NCBI RefSeq assembly: GCF_000612545.2 | Contig: NZ_CP097800.1 | Span: 4,092,501-4,156,500 of the forward strand | DNA length: 64,000 nucleotides | DNA from: Streptomyces sp. PCS3-D2 | GTDB taxonomy: Bacteria > Actinomycetota > Actinomycetes > Streptomycetales > Streptomycetaceae | Reading direction: 5' to 3' | Shown here: positions 11,227 to 20,040 of the stretch, piece after piece | Numbering within the stretch: the stretch's first letter is position 1 | Layout: each line of letters starts with the position of its first letter | Notes under the pieces: model-generated | Told to the model about the DNA's origin: nothing | Databases searched by the model: none | The model's input: the letters and a program-made list of their open reading frames with translations, nothing else | Translations under genes and position numbers: made by a program

Positions 11227-12402
11227 ATGACGACTACCTGGACTCTTGCGGATCTCGAGGCGGCCATCAGGGCGGGATGGTCCGCCGACACCACCGAGCC
11301 GACCGACATCAGCAGGGTGCCGTGGACTTCGGAGAATCCGGCCTGGGGGCAGTGTGACATCACCGCTCTGGTCGTGCAGGACCTCGTGGGTGGGGACCTG
11401 GTGCTGGGCGAGGTATTCCACGAGGGCCGGCAGGAGGGCTACCACTGGTGGAACCTGCTGCCCGGGGGCATCCGCGTCGACCTGACGAGGGACCAGTTCC
11501 GGCGGGGTGAGACGGTCACGCCCGGACGGGTGGTGAAACGGCCGGGCGGGCGGCTGAGCCGGCGCTGGGAGGAGTACCAGCTGCTGCGGCAGCGGGTGAT
11601 CGACAAGCTGGGACCGCTGCCGGGGGTGATGGTGACTGGGGACGGGCGGCGCCTGGCCTACACGGACTTCGGGGGGCCGGGCGTGCCGCTGCTGGCGCTG
11701 CACGGGCACTTCGGGGCGGGGACCGGATTCGAGCGGTTGGCCGGGGAGGTGGGCCCGGCGTGGCGGGTGATCGCGCCGGACCAGCGCGGGCACGGGGATT
11801 CCGACGGGGCGGGGGAGTACACGCGGGACGGGTACGTCGCGGACGCGGCCGCGCTGCTGGAGCACGTGGGCTTGGGGCCGGCGGTGGTACTGGGGCATTC
11901 GCTGGGAGGGGTCAACGCCTACCAGCTGGCCGCGCGGCGGCCCGATCTCGTGCGGGCGGTGATCGTCGAGGACATCGGGGCGGTGGTCGACGGCGACCTG
12001 TCGTTCGCGCGCGCCTGGCCGCGCCGGGCCGCGACCCGGGCCGGGTTCCTGGCCGGGGTGGGGAGCGCGGCGCCGCATCTGGAGGGGTCGCTGCGTGAGC
12101 ATCCGGACGGGTGGGGCACCGCGTTCGAGGTGGAGGACATGGTGGCGTCGCAGCAGGCGCTGAACGGCGACCACTGGGAGGACTGGCTGCGGGTGGAGAG
12201 CCCGACGCTCCTGGTGCGGGGGGACCGGAGCGGTGTGCTGTCGGCGGAGCACGCGCGGGAGATGACGGTACGGAGGGCGGGGGTGCGGCTGGTGGAACTG
12301 CCGACGGGACACGCGGTGCGGGAGGGGGATCCGGAGGGGTACTTCGCCGCGGTGCGGGGCTTTCTGGCGCGGGTGGCCGGCGGCCAGGGGGCCGCTGTCT
12401 GA
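11227..12402 (+). CDS. YunG-like domain fused to an alpha/beta hydrolase
   Basis: 391 aa with two parts. Residues 1-125 resemble the small YunG-type family (WSADTT...P...NPAWGQCDITALVVQDLVGG, then GYHWWN and DLTRDQF). Residues 135-391 are an alpha/beta hydrolase: oxyanion region LLALHGHFGAG, nucleophile elbow GHSLGG, an acid in the LLVRGDRSG strand and a late His in LPTGHAVREG. The ATG at 11227 is preceded by GGAGGG. The hydrolase half closely resembles the protein at 35363-36145, including APDQRGHG and GHSLGG/GYSLGG-N-AY. Substrate unknown. The fusion is unusual, since YunG-like proteins are normally stand-alone. Confidence 0.75.
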   Translation: MTTTWTLADLEAAIRAGWSADTTEPTDISRVPWTSENPAWGQCDITALVVQDLVGGDLVLGEVFHEGRQEGYHWWNLLPGGIRVDLTRDQFRRGETVTPGRVVKRPGGRLSRRWEEYQLLRQRVIDKLGPLPGVMVTGDGRRLAYTDFGGPGVPLLALHGHFGAGTGFERLAGEVGPAWRVIAPDQRGHGDSDGAGEYTRDGYVADAAALLEHVGLGPAVVLGHSLGGVNAYQLAARRPDLVRAVIVEDIGAVVDGDLSFARAWPRRAATRAGFLAGVGSAAPHLEGSLREHPDGWGTAFEVEDMVASQQALNGDHWEDWLRVESPTLLVRGDRSGVLSAEHAREMTVRRAGVRLVELPTGHAVREGDPEGYFAAVRGFLARVAGGQGAAV

Positions 12403-12837
12403 TCGCTCGTCGGGAGGGTCGGCGAGGCCGGCCCGACCGCCGGTCGGGCGGGGCGGGCGGTGTCGGGTGCCGGTACGGCTGGGATGGCCGGCCGGCGGGC
12501 CCTTCGGGGGCCGTGTCCCTGCCGGGGGCGCGATGCGGGGCGGTCGTGCCGGGGGCAGCTGTGGCTGCCGGACCGCCGGGCTGGGCGTTCGGGGCGCAGG
12601 CGGGGCGGGCTGGGGGCGGTGTTGCGGCTTGCTGGGGCGTCGAGGAGTCGAGGAGTCGGGGGCGTCGGGGGCGTCGGGGGCGTCGGGGGTGGGCGGCACG
12701 GGTGCGTCGCCCGCCGGGGCGGCGTTTCTGGGGGGTGGTGGGGTTCGTAGGGTGTTCGTGGGCTGTGCGGTGGCTGTGACGCGGGTCACGGGAACTCGGT
12801 CGTGGGTGCCGGACAGCCGACAGGAGTGACCACAGAG
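12403..12837. other. GC-rich intergenic region before the ECF sigma gene
   Basis: 435 nt of extremely GC-rich, Gly/Arg-biased sequence in every frame. Apart from the 9-nt tandem repeat annotated separately I see no gene. The sigma-gene promoter should lie near 12740-12830; a GGAAC motif at 12790 is compatible with an ECF-type -35, but no convincing partner is visible. Confidence 0.4.
12655..12690. repeat. 9-nt tandem repeat, four copies
   Basis: Four head-to-tail copies of GTCGGGGGC (the last ending in T), preceded by two copies of GTCGAGGA. Non-coding simple repeat that is likely to vary in copy number. Confidence 0.7.
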
Positions 12838-13461
12838 ATGCGAACTCGGGTGCGGTCCGGGGATCCGGACGCCTATGCGGAGTTGTTCGACAGCTACTCC
12901 CGCACCCTCTACAACCATGCCTTCCGGATGACGGGGGACTGGGCTGTCGCGGAGGACGTCATGTCGGCGGCCTTCATGGAGGCGTGGCGGCTGCGCGGCA
13001 CGGTCGATCCGGAGGGCGGATCCCTCCGGCCCTGGCTCCTGGGGATCACCACGAACCTGGCCCGCAACCACTGCCGCAGCAATCGCCGCTTCAGGGCCGC
13101 CGCTGCCGCCGCGGCGGCAGCGGCGGCGGCGTCCGTGCCCGACCACGCCGAGGAGGTGGCCGGCCGACTGGACGACCGGCAGCAGATCGCGGCAACGCTG
13201 GCGCAGCTGGGTGCGTTGCGCGGACCGGAGCGAGAGGTCCTCCTGCTGTGCCTGTGCGAGGGCCTTGAGTACGCCGAGGCTGCACGGGCCCTCGGTATTC
13301 CGGTGGGAACCGTCCGCTCGCGGCTGTCGCGGGCCCGTACGAAGCTGCGCAAACTCGCCGACGCGGAAATGAAGAAGAACAGTCGGGAACTCGCGGCTCG
13401 GTCCCGACAGACATATGACGACCGCGCGAAGCCGGTCCGGTCCGCACAGGAGGGAATCTGA
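12838..13461 (+). CDS. ECF-type RNA polymerase sigma factor
   Basis: 207 aa with sigma region 2 (about residues 10-80, including LFDSYSRTLYNHAFRMTGDWAVAEDV and the -10-recognition helix to RNHCR) and region 4 (about 120-180, with EGLEYAEAARALGIPVGTVRSRLSRARTKL as the helix-turn-helix, quoted in pieces: GLEYAEAARALGIPVGT then VRSRLSRAR). The linker contains twelve consecutive alanines (residues 87-98) encoded by mixed GCN codons. ATG at 12838 lies 11 nt after AGGAG; a GTG at 12826 overlaps that Shine-Dalgarno and is less likely. The stop overlaps the start of the next gene by one base, so the membrane protein is coupled to it and may be its regulator. Confidence 0.85.
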   Translation: MRTRVRSGDPDAYAELFDSYSRTLYNHAFRMTGDWAVAEDVMSAAFMEAWRLRGTVDPEGGSLRPWLLGITTNLARNHCRSNRRFRAAAAAAAAAAAASVPDHAEEVAGRLDDRQQIAATLAQLGALRGPEREVLLLCLCEGLEYAEAARALGIPVGTVRSRLSRARTKLRKLADAEMKKNSRELAARSRQTYDDRAKPVRSAQEGI

Positions 13462-14585
13462 TGAACGCCGACCTTTCCGGGCCCCACCCGGCCGGCCGGG
13501 AGGGGAGTTCCCTCCCCCTGTCGTTCGTCGACAGGGAACTCCCCTCGGGCCGCCACCAGTTCCACAAGGAGCGACTGATGGCCCAGATCCACGAAGACCT
13601 CCGAGCCGCCGAGCCGTGCGAGCCAGCCACCGGAGCTGTCGACCCCGACCGCAGGGCGAGGCGCAATCCCTTCCTGCGGCGGTCGTTCCTCGTGCCCGCT
13701 GCGGCCTTCGCCCTGGCCGGAGCACTCGCCGCGGGCTTCCTCACCTACGTGGACCGGGGCGCGGCGGACGGAACGGGCTCCACGATCGCCACGGGTCCGG
13801 CGATGACCACCCGCATCGGAGCCGCCGACGCGAAGGGGACGGCGCAGCTCCTGGACCGGATCTCCCTCGCGGCCGCCTCCGCGGGCCCCGGGGTGAAGGT
13901 GCGCCCGGACCAGTTCGTCTATGTCGGCGTCAAGACGGCCAACACCTACGTCCGGGTCGTCGACGACAAGAGCAGCCTCGTCAGTGAAGAACTGCACCTG
14001 CGGCACACGTGGAACTCCCCCGACGGTCTCAAGGGCTGGCTGATCGAGCCCGGAGCCACTCCTGCGCAGGGCATGACGCTGGATTGGCCGAAGGAGGGGG
14101 GCCGGCCCATGCAGCCGAACCTCAACGCGCCCAGCCACGACTACCTCGCCGGGCTGCCCACCGACCCCGACGTGCTGCTGAAGAAGATCTACGAGGAGAC
14201 GCGTGGCAAGGGGCGCGGACCCGATCAGCAGGCCTTCACCACGATCGGCGACCTGCTGCGGGGCAGCTATCCGCCGGCCGAGCTCACGGCCGCGCTCTAC
14301 CGGACCGCGGCGAAGATCCCCGGCGTGGTGACCGTGGACGACGCGGTCGACGCCCAGGGCCGACACGGTATCGCCGTCGCCCGGCTCGACGAGGAGAGCG
14401 GGCAGCGGGAGGAGTGGATCTTCGACCGGGAGACGCTGGAGTATCTCGGCGAGCGGGTCGTCCAGGTGCGGGGCAGTTCGGGCGAGGACGGGCTGATCAA
14501 GGAGGGCACGGTGGTGTTCACCACTGCCGTGATGACGCGGGGTGTCGTCGACCGCATGAAGGAGATGCCGCCTTCGGCCGGTTGA
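13461..14585 (+). CDS. CU044_5270-type membrane protein, partner of the ECF sigma factor
   Basis: 374 aa. A cytoplasmic N-terminal segment of about 70 residues is followed by a single membrane helix (FLVPAAAFALAGALAAGFLTYV), then a large extracytoplasmic domain. This topology and its translational coupling to an ECF sigma gene (TGATG overlap) fit the actinobacterial CU044_5270 family. Family knowledge: these proteins often sit beside sigma factors and are presumed membrane sensors or anti-sigma-like proteins; a direct anti-sigma role is inference. No zinc-binding HxxxCxxC anti-sigma motif is visible in the N-terminal part. Confidence 0.7.
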   Translation: MNADLSGPHPAGREGSSLPLSFVDRELPSGRHQFHKERLMAQIHEDLRAAEPCEPATGAVDPDRRARRNPFLRRSFLVPAAAFALAGALAAGFLTYVDRGAADGTGSTIATGPAMTTRIGAADAKGTAQLLDRISLAAASAGPGVKVRPDQFVYVGVKTANTYVRVVDDKSSLVSEELHLRHTWNSPDGLKGWLIEPGATPAQGMTLDWPKEGGRPMQPNLNAPSHDYLAGLPTDPDVLLKKIYEETRGKGRGPDQQAFTTIGDLLRGSYPPAELTAALYRTAAKIPGVVTVDDAVDAQGRHGIAVARLDEESGQREEWIFDRETLEYLGERVVQVRGSSGEDGLIKEGTVVFTTAVMTRGVVDRMKEMPPSAG

Positions 14586-14805
14586 ACCCGTCGCCTGCCG
14601 CGGGCTCGGCGGATCCCGGCGTCTGCCGTGCCGCCTTCCGCCTGCCGCTTGCCGCCTGCCGCCGCCTGCCGCGTGTGGCGCCGTCGCGGAGGTGGGCACC
14701 GAGGTCCCGGCTCCGCCCGCCCCGCCCCCGCCCCGCGTCTCGGAAGCCGGCGGGCCGGTACGGGGGCCGGTACGGGGGCCTGCGGGGCCGGGGCGGGCTG
14801 TCCGG

Positions 14806-15660
14806 TCAGGTCCAGTGGGCGGGGCGGGCCAGGGTGGTGGGGATGCGGGTCTGCGCGTCGCCCTGGGCCGCGTTCACCTGGGGCTGGGTGAGGAAGACGG
14901 CTCCGCGCAGGTCCGCGCCGCGCAGGTTCGCGTCGCGCAGGTCGGCACCGATCAGGTCGGCCGTGCGGAGGTCGGCGCGGGAGAGGTCGGCGGCGATCAG
15001 GCAGGCGCCGCGGAGGTTCGCCCCGCGGAGGTCGGCGCCGGAGAGGCGTGCGCCCATGAGGTCGGCGCCGCGATGGTTCTTCTTGCGGCCCGGCACCGTG
15101 GCCCGCACCAGTGCACTGGTTTCGAGCAGCAGGGTGTTGACCCGGCCGCGCAGGGCCGCGACGTCCAGGGTGACGAGGGCCTCGGCGTCGGCGCGGGTCC
15201 ACTGCTCCGTCTCGGCGAGCACGCGGCGCAGGCCGGGATGGACCGGGGCCGCGTCGGGGAGACCCAGGGCCTGGTCCACGTAGAAGAGCAGTTCGTGCAG
15301 TTGCCGCATCACCGGGAACACCTCGAACATCTCGCTCCGGACCCCCGGATGGGTGCGCCAGTCGCGGCCGCCGAAGGTGACCTGGGAGGTCTGCTGGCCC
15401 GCGCCGAAGCAGTCGAAGACGGTGCAGCCCTGGAAGCCCTGGTCGCGCAGCCGGGTGTGGATGCCGCAGCGGAAGTCCTGCCGGAGGTTCTTGCAAGGGG
15501 TTCCGGCGGGCTTGTTCACGGCGAAGTCGTTGGACCTGGCGAACGGCAGGGCGACGCAGCAGAGCGCGAAGCAGTTCGCGCAGTCGGCTTGCAGGAGCGG
15601 CAGGCTGGGCGGGCCGGGCGGATGGGGCGGGCCGGGCGGTCTGGGCGGGGTCGTGGACAC
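14806..15660 (-). CDS. cysteine-rich pentapeptide-repeat protein
   Basis: About 284 aa. A short Pro-rich start is followed by a Cys-rich N-terminal module ([11 protein letters not shown], then four more Cys within 60 residues), a helical middle, and a C-terminal block of pentapeptide repeats of the A(D/N)LXX type from about residue 210 ([19 protein letters not shown] and onward). Such repeats form a right-handed quadrilateral helix. The Cys-rich head could bind metal or a cluster, but this is inference. The GTG at 15660 is the best available start because upstream sequence loses coding character. Confidence 0.75.
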   Translation of the reverse strand: MSTTPPRPPGPPHPPGPPSLPLLQADCANCFALCCVALPFARSNDFAVNKPAGTPCKNLRQDFRCGIHTRLRDQGFQGCTVFDCFGAGQQTSQVTFGGRDWRTHPGVRSEMFEVFPVMRQLHELLFYVDQALGLPDAAPVHPGLRRVLAETEQWTRADAEALVTLDVAALRGRVNTLLLETSALVRATVPGRKKNHRGADLMGARLSGADLRGANLRGACLIAADLSRADLRTADLIGADLRDANLRGADLRGAVFLTQPQVNAAQGDAQTRIPTTLARPAHWT

Positions 15661-15856
15661 GCCTTCATTGTCGCCCGGTCCACGGTCCCCCCGGCCCTCG
15701 GTCTCCCAGCCTTCCCGGCCTCGGGCGCGGTCGGGTACCCGGCCGCGCGGGACGGACTCCGGAGGAATGGCGGACGAATGGCGGAGGAATGGCGGAGGGC
15801 TGCCGGGCGGGCGAAAGCGGGTTGATCGCGGGGGAGGGCGGGGAGAGCATCGCCGC

Positions 15857-16465
15857 ATGACAGAAGTGATCGCAGTCGCCGTCATCACCGTGCTCGCCGT
15901 GATCAGTCCCGGCGCCGATTTCGCCATGGTGGTCCGCAACAGCTACCTCTACGGGCGGCCCACCGGGCTGTTCGCCGCCGCCGGGGTCGCGGCGGGCGTG
16001 TTGGTCCACGTCTCGTACACGATGCTGGGGGTCGGTCTGTTGATCGCCTCCTCCACCGCGCTGTTCACCGTGATCAAGCTGGCGGGCGCGGCCTATCTGG
16101 TGTGGATCGGGATACGGACCTTCCGGGCGCGGGCGGAGGTGACCGTGGACCTGGAGTCGAAGCCTGGCCTGACCCGGCTGGGGGCGATGCGGTCGGGGTT
16201 CCTGACCAACGTGCTGAACCCGAAGACGACGCTGTTCGTGGTGTCGACCTTCACACAGGTGGTCGATCCGGGTACGCCGCTGTGGCAGCAGGCGGGCTAC
16301 GGGCTGTTCATGTCGGCGGCGCACCTGGGTTGGTTCGGGGCGGTGGCGGTGTTCTTCTCCGTCTCCGGTCTGCGCGAGCGGATGCTGAAGGCGCAGAAGA
16401 CGCTGAACCGGGCCATCGGGTCGGTGCTGGTGGGGCTGGGGGTGGGGTTGGGGTTCGCCCGCTGA
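15857..16465 (+). CDS. LysE/RhtB family exporter
   Basis: 202-aa polytopic membrane protein with five to six hydrophobic helices. It shows the family hallmark near the N-terminus ([14 protein letters not shown], the P-G-P/A-region of LysE/RhtB) and [14 protein letters not shown] near residue 115. The family exports amino acids such as lysine, homoserine or threonine; the specific substrate cannot be told. ATG at 15857; 50 nt separate it from the next gene, which may be co-transcribed. Confidence 0.85.
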   Translation: MTEVIAVAVITVLAVISPGADFAMVVRNSYLYGRPTGLFAAAGVAAGVLVHVSYTMLGVGLLIASSTALFTVIKLAGAAYLVWIGIRTFRARAEVTVDLESKPGLTRLGAMRSGFLTNVLNPKTTLFVVSTFTQVVDPGTPLWQQAGYGLFMSAAHLGWFGAVAVFFSVSGLRERMLKAQKTLNRAIGSVLVGLGVGLGFAR

Positions 16466-16516
16466 GGGTCGGTGCGGGGCTGGCGCCGCTGGTTACCTGT
16501 CGGTAGCGTTCGGGGT

Positions 16517-17308
16517 ATGAGCAGTGCCGAGGGGTTCTTCGAACGACGTGATGCCGGACGGTTCGCCGCCACCGAGTACACGCGCGGGCCGTGGGACCCG
16601 GGCTCGCAGCACGCCGGTCCGCCGGCCGCGCTGCTCGGGCGGGCCGTCGAGGAACGGCCGGGTGCGCGGGCGGACATGCGGATCGCCCGGATCACGTACG
16701 AGATCCTGCGCCCGGTGCCGATCGGTGAGTTGGAGGTCACCACCAGCGTGCTGCGCTCCGGCCGCGGCACCGAGGTGGTCGAGGCCGCGATCGCCCCGGT
16801 GGGCGCCGCACCGGTGATGCTGGCGCGGGCCCTGCGGATCCGGGTGGCCGAGGAGTCCGTACCGGCCGTGGTGGGCGGACCGCAGCTGCCCGCGCCGGGG
16901 GAGGTGGAGGTGACGCCGTTCTTCCCGGTGCCGTGGGAGACCGGCTACCACTCGGCCATGGAGACCCGGTTCACCGAGGGCGCCTTCGTCGAACCGGGGC
17001 CCGGCACCTGCTGGATGCGGATGAAGGTGCCGCTGATCGCCGGGGAGCGGGTCCGGCCGCTGGACCGGGTGCTGATCGCCGCCGACTCGGGCAACGGGAT
17101 CAGCGCGGTGATGGACTTCGGGCGCTACGTCTTCGTCAACAGCGACCTGAGCGTCCATCTGCACCGCCATCCGGTGGGCGAGTGGGCGTGCGTGCAGGCC
17201 CGTACGAGCGTGGACGCGGCCGGCATCGGCCTGGCGGACGCGCGGCTCCACGACGAGAAGGGCCCCATCGGGCGCAGCGCGCAGAGCCTGTACGTCGCGC
17301 CCCGTTAG
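16517..17308 (+). CDS. acyl-CoA thioesterase-like double-hotdog protein
   Basis: 263 aa, soluble. The N-terminal part (GPWDPGSQHAGPPAALLGRA) matches the start of TesB-like thioesterase-superfamily double-hotdog proteins, and the C-terminal half carries the second hotdog (NSDLSVHLHRHPVGEWACV, then LYDE-type ending AQSLYVAPR). Predicted to hydrolyse acyl-CoA thioesters or bind acyl chains. A TAGCGT -10-like element lies only 7 nt before the ATG, suggesting a leaderless transcript. Substrate unknown. Confidence 0.75.
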   Translation: MSSAEGFFERRDAGRFAATEYTRGPWDPGSQHAGPPAALLGRAVEERPGARADMRIARITYEILRPVPIGELEVTTSVLRSGRGTEVVEAAIAPVGAAPVMLARALRIRVAEESVPAVVGGPQLPAPGEVEVTPFFPVPWETGYHSAMETRFTEGAFVEPGPGTCWMRMKVPLIAGERVRPLDRVLIAADSGNGISAVMDFGRYVFVNSDLSVHLHRHPVGEWACVQARTSVDAAGIGLADARLHDEKGPIGRSAQSLYVAPR

Positions 17309-17634
17309 CGGGGGAGCGGGGCGGGCGGTCCGGCGCATCGGGGGGAGCGGCCCGGACCGCACGGCGAAGCTGATCGGCGCCTCACGCGCGCCCCCGCGGT
17401 GCCGGCGGTTGCCTTCGCCCCGGGCGCGACCTCTCGATGCACAGCGGGGGCAGGGCGCGGCCCGCCGTGCCCCCGCCCGCCGACCCCGGGTACTGGACGG
17501 TGGTCCGCTGTCGCGTCGAGGATGGGCCGAGAAGTGTGCGAGCGCCGCCTGCTCGGGCTTCCAAGTGGGGTAGTAGGACATGCGACACGGCCGAATCGCA
17601 CGTTGAAGTGACCGTGATGGGGGAGGGTTGACGG
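17309..17634. other. intergenic region, nothing recognised
   Basis: 326 nt with no supported gene or RNA. A GGGGGAGGG stretch just before 17635 serves as the ribosome binding site of the next gene. Confidence 0.4.
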
Positions 17635-18657
17635 GTGCGCAGATTCTGGATGGCCGGCGGGATCGGTATCGGGCTGTGTCTGACCTTCGTGACGCTCCTC
17701 GTCGTGGGGACGTACTCGGCGGCGGCGGGGCTCGTGGGTTCGGGTGCCGGCGGCCGCGCCGTGGGCCTGACGAAGGGGGCCGTGCCGGCGAAGTACCAGG
17801 CACTGGTGGAGAAGTGGGGCAACCTGTGCCCGGCGATCAGCCCGCCTCTGCTGGCCGCCCAGCTGTACTCGGAGAGCGGCTGGAACCCGAGAGCGGTCAG
17901 CCCGGCGGACGCGCGGGGCATCGCGCAGTTCATCCCGGGCACCTGGGCGGGCCACGGCATCGACGGTGACGGTGACGGCGACCGGGACATCTGGGACCCG
18001 AACGACGCCATCCCGTCGGCCGCTTCGTACGACTGCCAGCTGGCCAAGGACGTGCGGAGCGTTCCGGGTGACCCGACGTCGAACATGCTGGCCGCCTACA
18101 ACGCCGGCGCCTACGCGGTCATCAAGTACGGGGGGGTGCCCCCGTACAAGGAGACCCAGGGGTACGTGAAGGCCATCACCACCCTGGCGAAGAGCTTCGA
18201 GCGTCCCGTCGGGCGGGTGGCTCCCTCGCAACAGGCCGCCGGGGCGATCTACTTCGCCCAGAAGCAGCTGGGCACGCCCTACCTGTGGGGCGGCAACGGG
18301 ACGCCCGACCAGGGTGGGCGCTTCGACTGCTCGGGACTGACCAAGGCCGCGTACGAGACGGTCGGGATCGAGCTGCCGCGCGTGGCCAATGACCAGTACA
18401 ACGCCGGTTCGCACCCTTCGCGCGGCGAACTCCTCCCCGGAGACCTGGTGTTCTTCTCCGATGATCTGACGAATTCGCGGGAGATTCGGCACGTCGGGCT
18501 CTACGTGGGCGGCGGATATATGATCAACGCCCCGTACACCGGGGCGGTCATCCGCTTCGACAGGATCGACACTCCCGACTACTTCGGGGCGACCCGCGTG
18601 ACGAAGGACGGAGCGGAGTCCCTTCCCGGGTGGTCCGGTGCGGCCCGGCCCTCCTAG
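17635..18657 (+). CDS. lytic transglycosylase-NlpC/P60 cell-wall hydrolase (VirB1-like)
   Basis: 340 aa. An N-terminal membrane anchor (residues 6-28) precedes a soluble lytic transglycosylase domain with the catalytic Glu at residue 80 (LYSESGWNP), GIAQFIPGTW and MLAAYNAGAYAV. A C-terminal NlpC/P60 peptidase follows with Cys232 (FDCSGLTKAAY) and His286 (RHVGLYVGGG). It should cleave both glycan strands and peptide stems. This two-domain layout is the usual wall-opening enzyme of Gram-positive type IV systems, so it is a plausible partner of the operon 7 kb to the left. GTG start with GGGGGAGGG upstream. Confidence 0.85.
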   Translation: MRRFWMAGGIGIGLCLTFVTLLVVGTYSAAAGLVGSGAGGRAVGLTKGAVPAKYQALVEKWGNLCPAISPPLLAAQLYSESGWNPRAVSPADARGIAQFIPGTWAGHGIDGDGDGDRDIWDPNDAIPSAASYDCQLAKDVRSVPGDPTSNMLAAYNAGAYAVIKYGGVPPYKETQGYVKAITTLAKSFERPVGRVAPSQQAAGAIYFAQKQLGTPYLWGGNGTPDQGGRFDCSGLTKAAYETVGIELPRVANDQYNAGSHPSRGELLPGDLVFFSDDLTNSREIRHVGLYVGGGYMINAPYTGAVIRFDRIDTPDYFGATRVTKDGAESLPGWSGAARPS

Positions 18658-18860
18658 CAACTCTCCGTGATGCGAAGGCCCTGAGCTGCGACGGCCAGTC
18701 ACTCTTCGATAACGTTGCCGTGATCATTCGGTGGAGAGTGGAACCCCGTCGCAGGGGCGTGCGTTCCATGAACGCGGGGGTTGATCAAGAGGGTGTCGAA
18801 GGGCGCACACCTGGGTGCGTCCGCAGGGGAACCACGGCAAGGGCAAGGGGCCGCGTCACC

Positions 18861-19589
18861 ATGGCTGGACTCACAACAGGTGGGCCGAACGTGGATGTCA
18901 GCCTGCTGTACGAGGTCAACGGAGCCGCCCGGCGAGCCCCCGCGTGGGTGGACACGGCCGTGAGTCTGGCCGGTGAGTACGGGATCCTCCTGGCCATGGT
19001 GCTGCTGGTCCTGTGGTGCTGGCGCGGCGCCCGCAGGCAGGACGAGGCGGCCGCCGCCGAATCCTTCACCGCGCTGGTGTGGGCCCCGCTGGCCGCCGGC
19101 CTGGCCCTGCTCGTGAACGTACCGCTGCGGGAACTCGTCGGCCGTCGACGCCCGTTCGAGCTGCACGAGGGGTTGCACGTCCTCGAACCCGGCTGGGGCG
19201 TGGGCCTGGGCAACACCGAGTACTCCTTCGCCAGCGGTCACACCACCGTCGCGATGGCCCTGGGGGTCGGCCTGTTCGTCGCCCACCGCAAGCTCGGGAT
19301 CCTGGGGATCGGGCTGGCCCTCGTCGAAGGCGTCTGCCGCGTCTACATGGGCGTCAACTACCCGACCGACGTGATCGGCGGACTCGCGCTCGGCACGGCC
19401 GTGGTCCTCGTCCTCGCGCCGCTCGCACTGGCCCTCCTGGACCCGGTGGTCCGGGCGGTGGCCGGCTCCCGGCGCCTCGGGCGGCTGGTACGGGCCGGGG
19501 GGCGGGCGCGGCCCCTGCCGGTCGACCTCGCGCAGAACCGGACCCCGCCCGCGGGGCGGCGCCCGCAGGACGAGGACCTCGCCGCCTGA
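18861..19589 (+). CDS. PAP2-family phosphatase, membrane-bound
   Basis: 242 aa with five to six hydrophobic helices and the three PAP2 signatures: R90...RRRP (residues 90-98), ASGHTT (124-129), and R160-VYMGVNYPTD-170. In the third signature the residue that is normally the catalytic His is Asn166; Arg160 and Asp170 remain. Members dephosphorylate phosphatidate, undecaprenyl-pyrophosphate or similar lipids at the outer face. ATG at 18861 chosen because sequence upstream lacks the fold. The Asn substitution could weaken activity, or His125-type chemistry in SGHT may suffice; a sequencing error is less likely in this clean context. Confidence 0.8.
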   Translation: MAGLTTGGPNVDVSLLYEVNGAARRAPAWVDTAVSLAGEYGILLAMVLLVLWCWRGARRQDEAAAAESFTALVWAPLAAGLALLVNVPLRELVGRRRPFELHEGLHVLEPGWGVGLGNTEYSFASGHTTVAMALGVGLFVAHRKLGILGIGLALVEGVCRVYMGVNYPTDVIGGLALGTAVVLVLAPLALALLDPVVRAVAGSRRLGRLVRAGGRARPLPVDLAQNRTPPAGRRPQDEDLAA

Positions 19590-19651
19590 CGGGCGACCGG
19601 CTGACACCCCCTCCACCGCGCGAAGGGGCCTGCCGGGGAGTCAGGGACGGC

Positions 19652-19762
19652 TCAGCCCGTCCCGTAGGAGTCCCACACGGCGAGCAGCGCGGCCGTCAGC
19701 AGGCACAGCGCGGCTGCCCCGAAGCACATCAGGACCGCCCGCGGGCGGGGCCGGGGGGTCAC
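19652..19762 (-). CDS. 36-aa single-pass membrane peptide
   Basis: A tiny frame starting with GTG that overlaps the stop of the upstream 72-aa gene (GTGA). The product starts MTPRPRPRAVLMC, has one hydrophobic helix (about residues 10-29) and ends AVWDSYGTG. A positively charged N-terminus, one helix and tight translational coupling are good signs of a real small membrane protein. Function unknown; likely works with the adjacent 72-aa protein. Confidence 0.6.
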   Translation of the reverse strand: MTPRPRPRAVLMCFGAAALCLLTAALLAVWDSYGTG

Positions 19763-19977
19763 CGGTCACCCGTGTCGGTGTCGCTCCCGCGGCGGTAGCG
19801 GGAGCGCAGCCACAGTCCGGTGGCCAGGGCGGCCACCGAGGTGAGCCCGATGGCGAGGGCCACGTCGGCGGGGCTGTCGGCCGAGCCCACGGGTCTGGCC
19901 CAGGCCACTGCGGCCGGGGCGAACGCGATGAGCAGGGCCCAGAGAAGGGCCGCGAGGCGGGCTGCGGAACCTGGCAT
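19759..19977 (-). CDS. 72-aa membrane protein
   Basis: Two hydrophobic helices (about residues 6-26 and 38-57) followed by a basic, then acidic tail (RSRYRRGSDTDTGDR). Codon usage is normal for the genome. It is the first gene of a two-gene set with the 36-aa peptide. No family recognised. Confidence 0.6.
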   Translation of the reverse strand: MPGSAARLAALLWALLIAFAPAAVAWARPVGSADSPADVALAIGLTSVAALATGLWLRSRYRRGSDTDTGDR

Positions 19978-20040
19978 GAGTCAAGGGCATCCGCTGCGGC
20001 GCTCGGTGGCCAGCCGGGCCGTCCGAACGGGCGAGGAGAC

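Noticed and set aside
12655-12690. Tandem 9-mers as an origin or iteron array
   Set aside because: Only four copies, very GC-rich, no replication gene or DnaA-type boxes nearby.
10912-13725. Very long open frame on the minus strand (937 codons)
   Set aside because: It runs antisense across the YunG-hydrolase and sigma genes. Its composition is Arg/Pro/Gly-rich with no domain, typical of GC-rich antisense reading.
14586-14805. Repeated words TGCCGCCTGCCGC after the CU044-type gene
   Set aside because: Low-complexity GC-rich spacer with no clear unit length or function.
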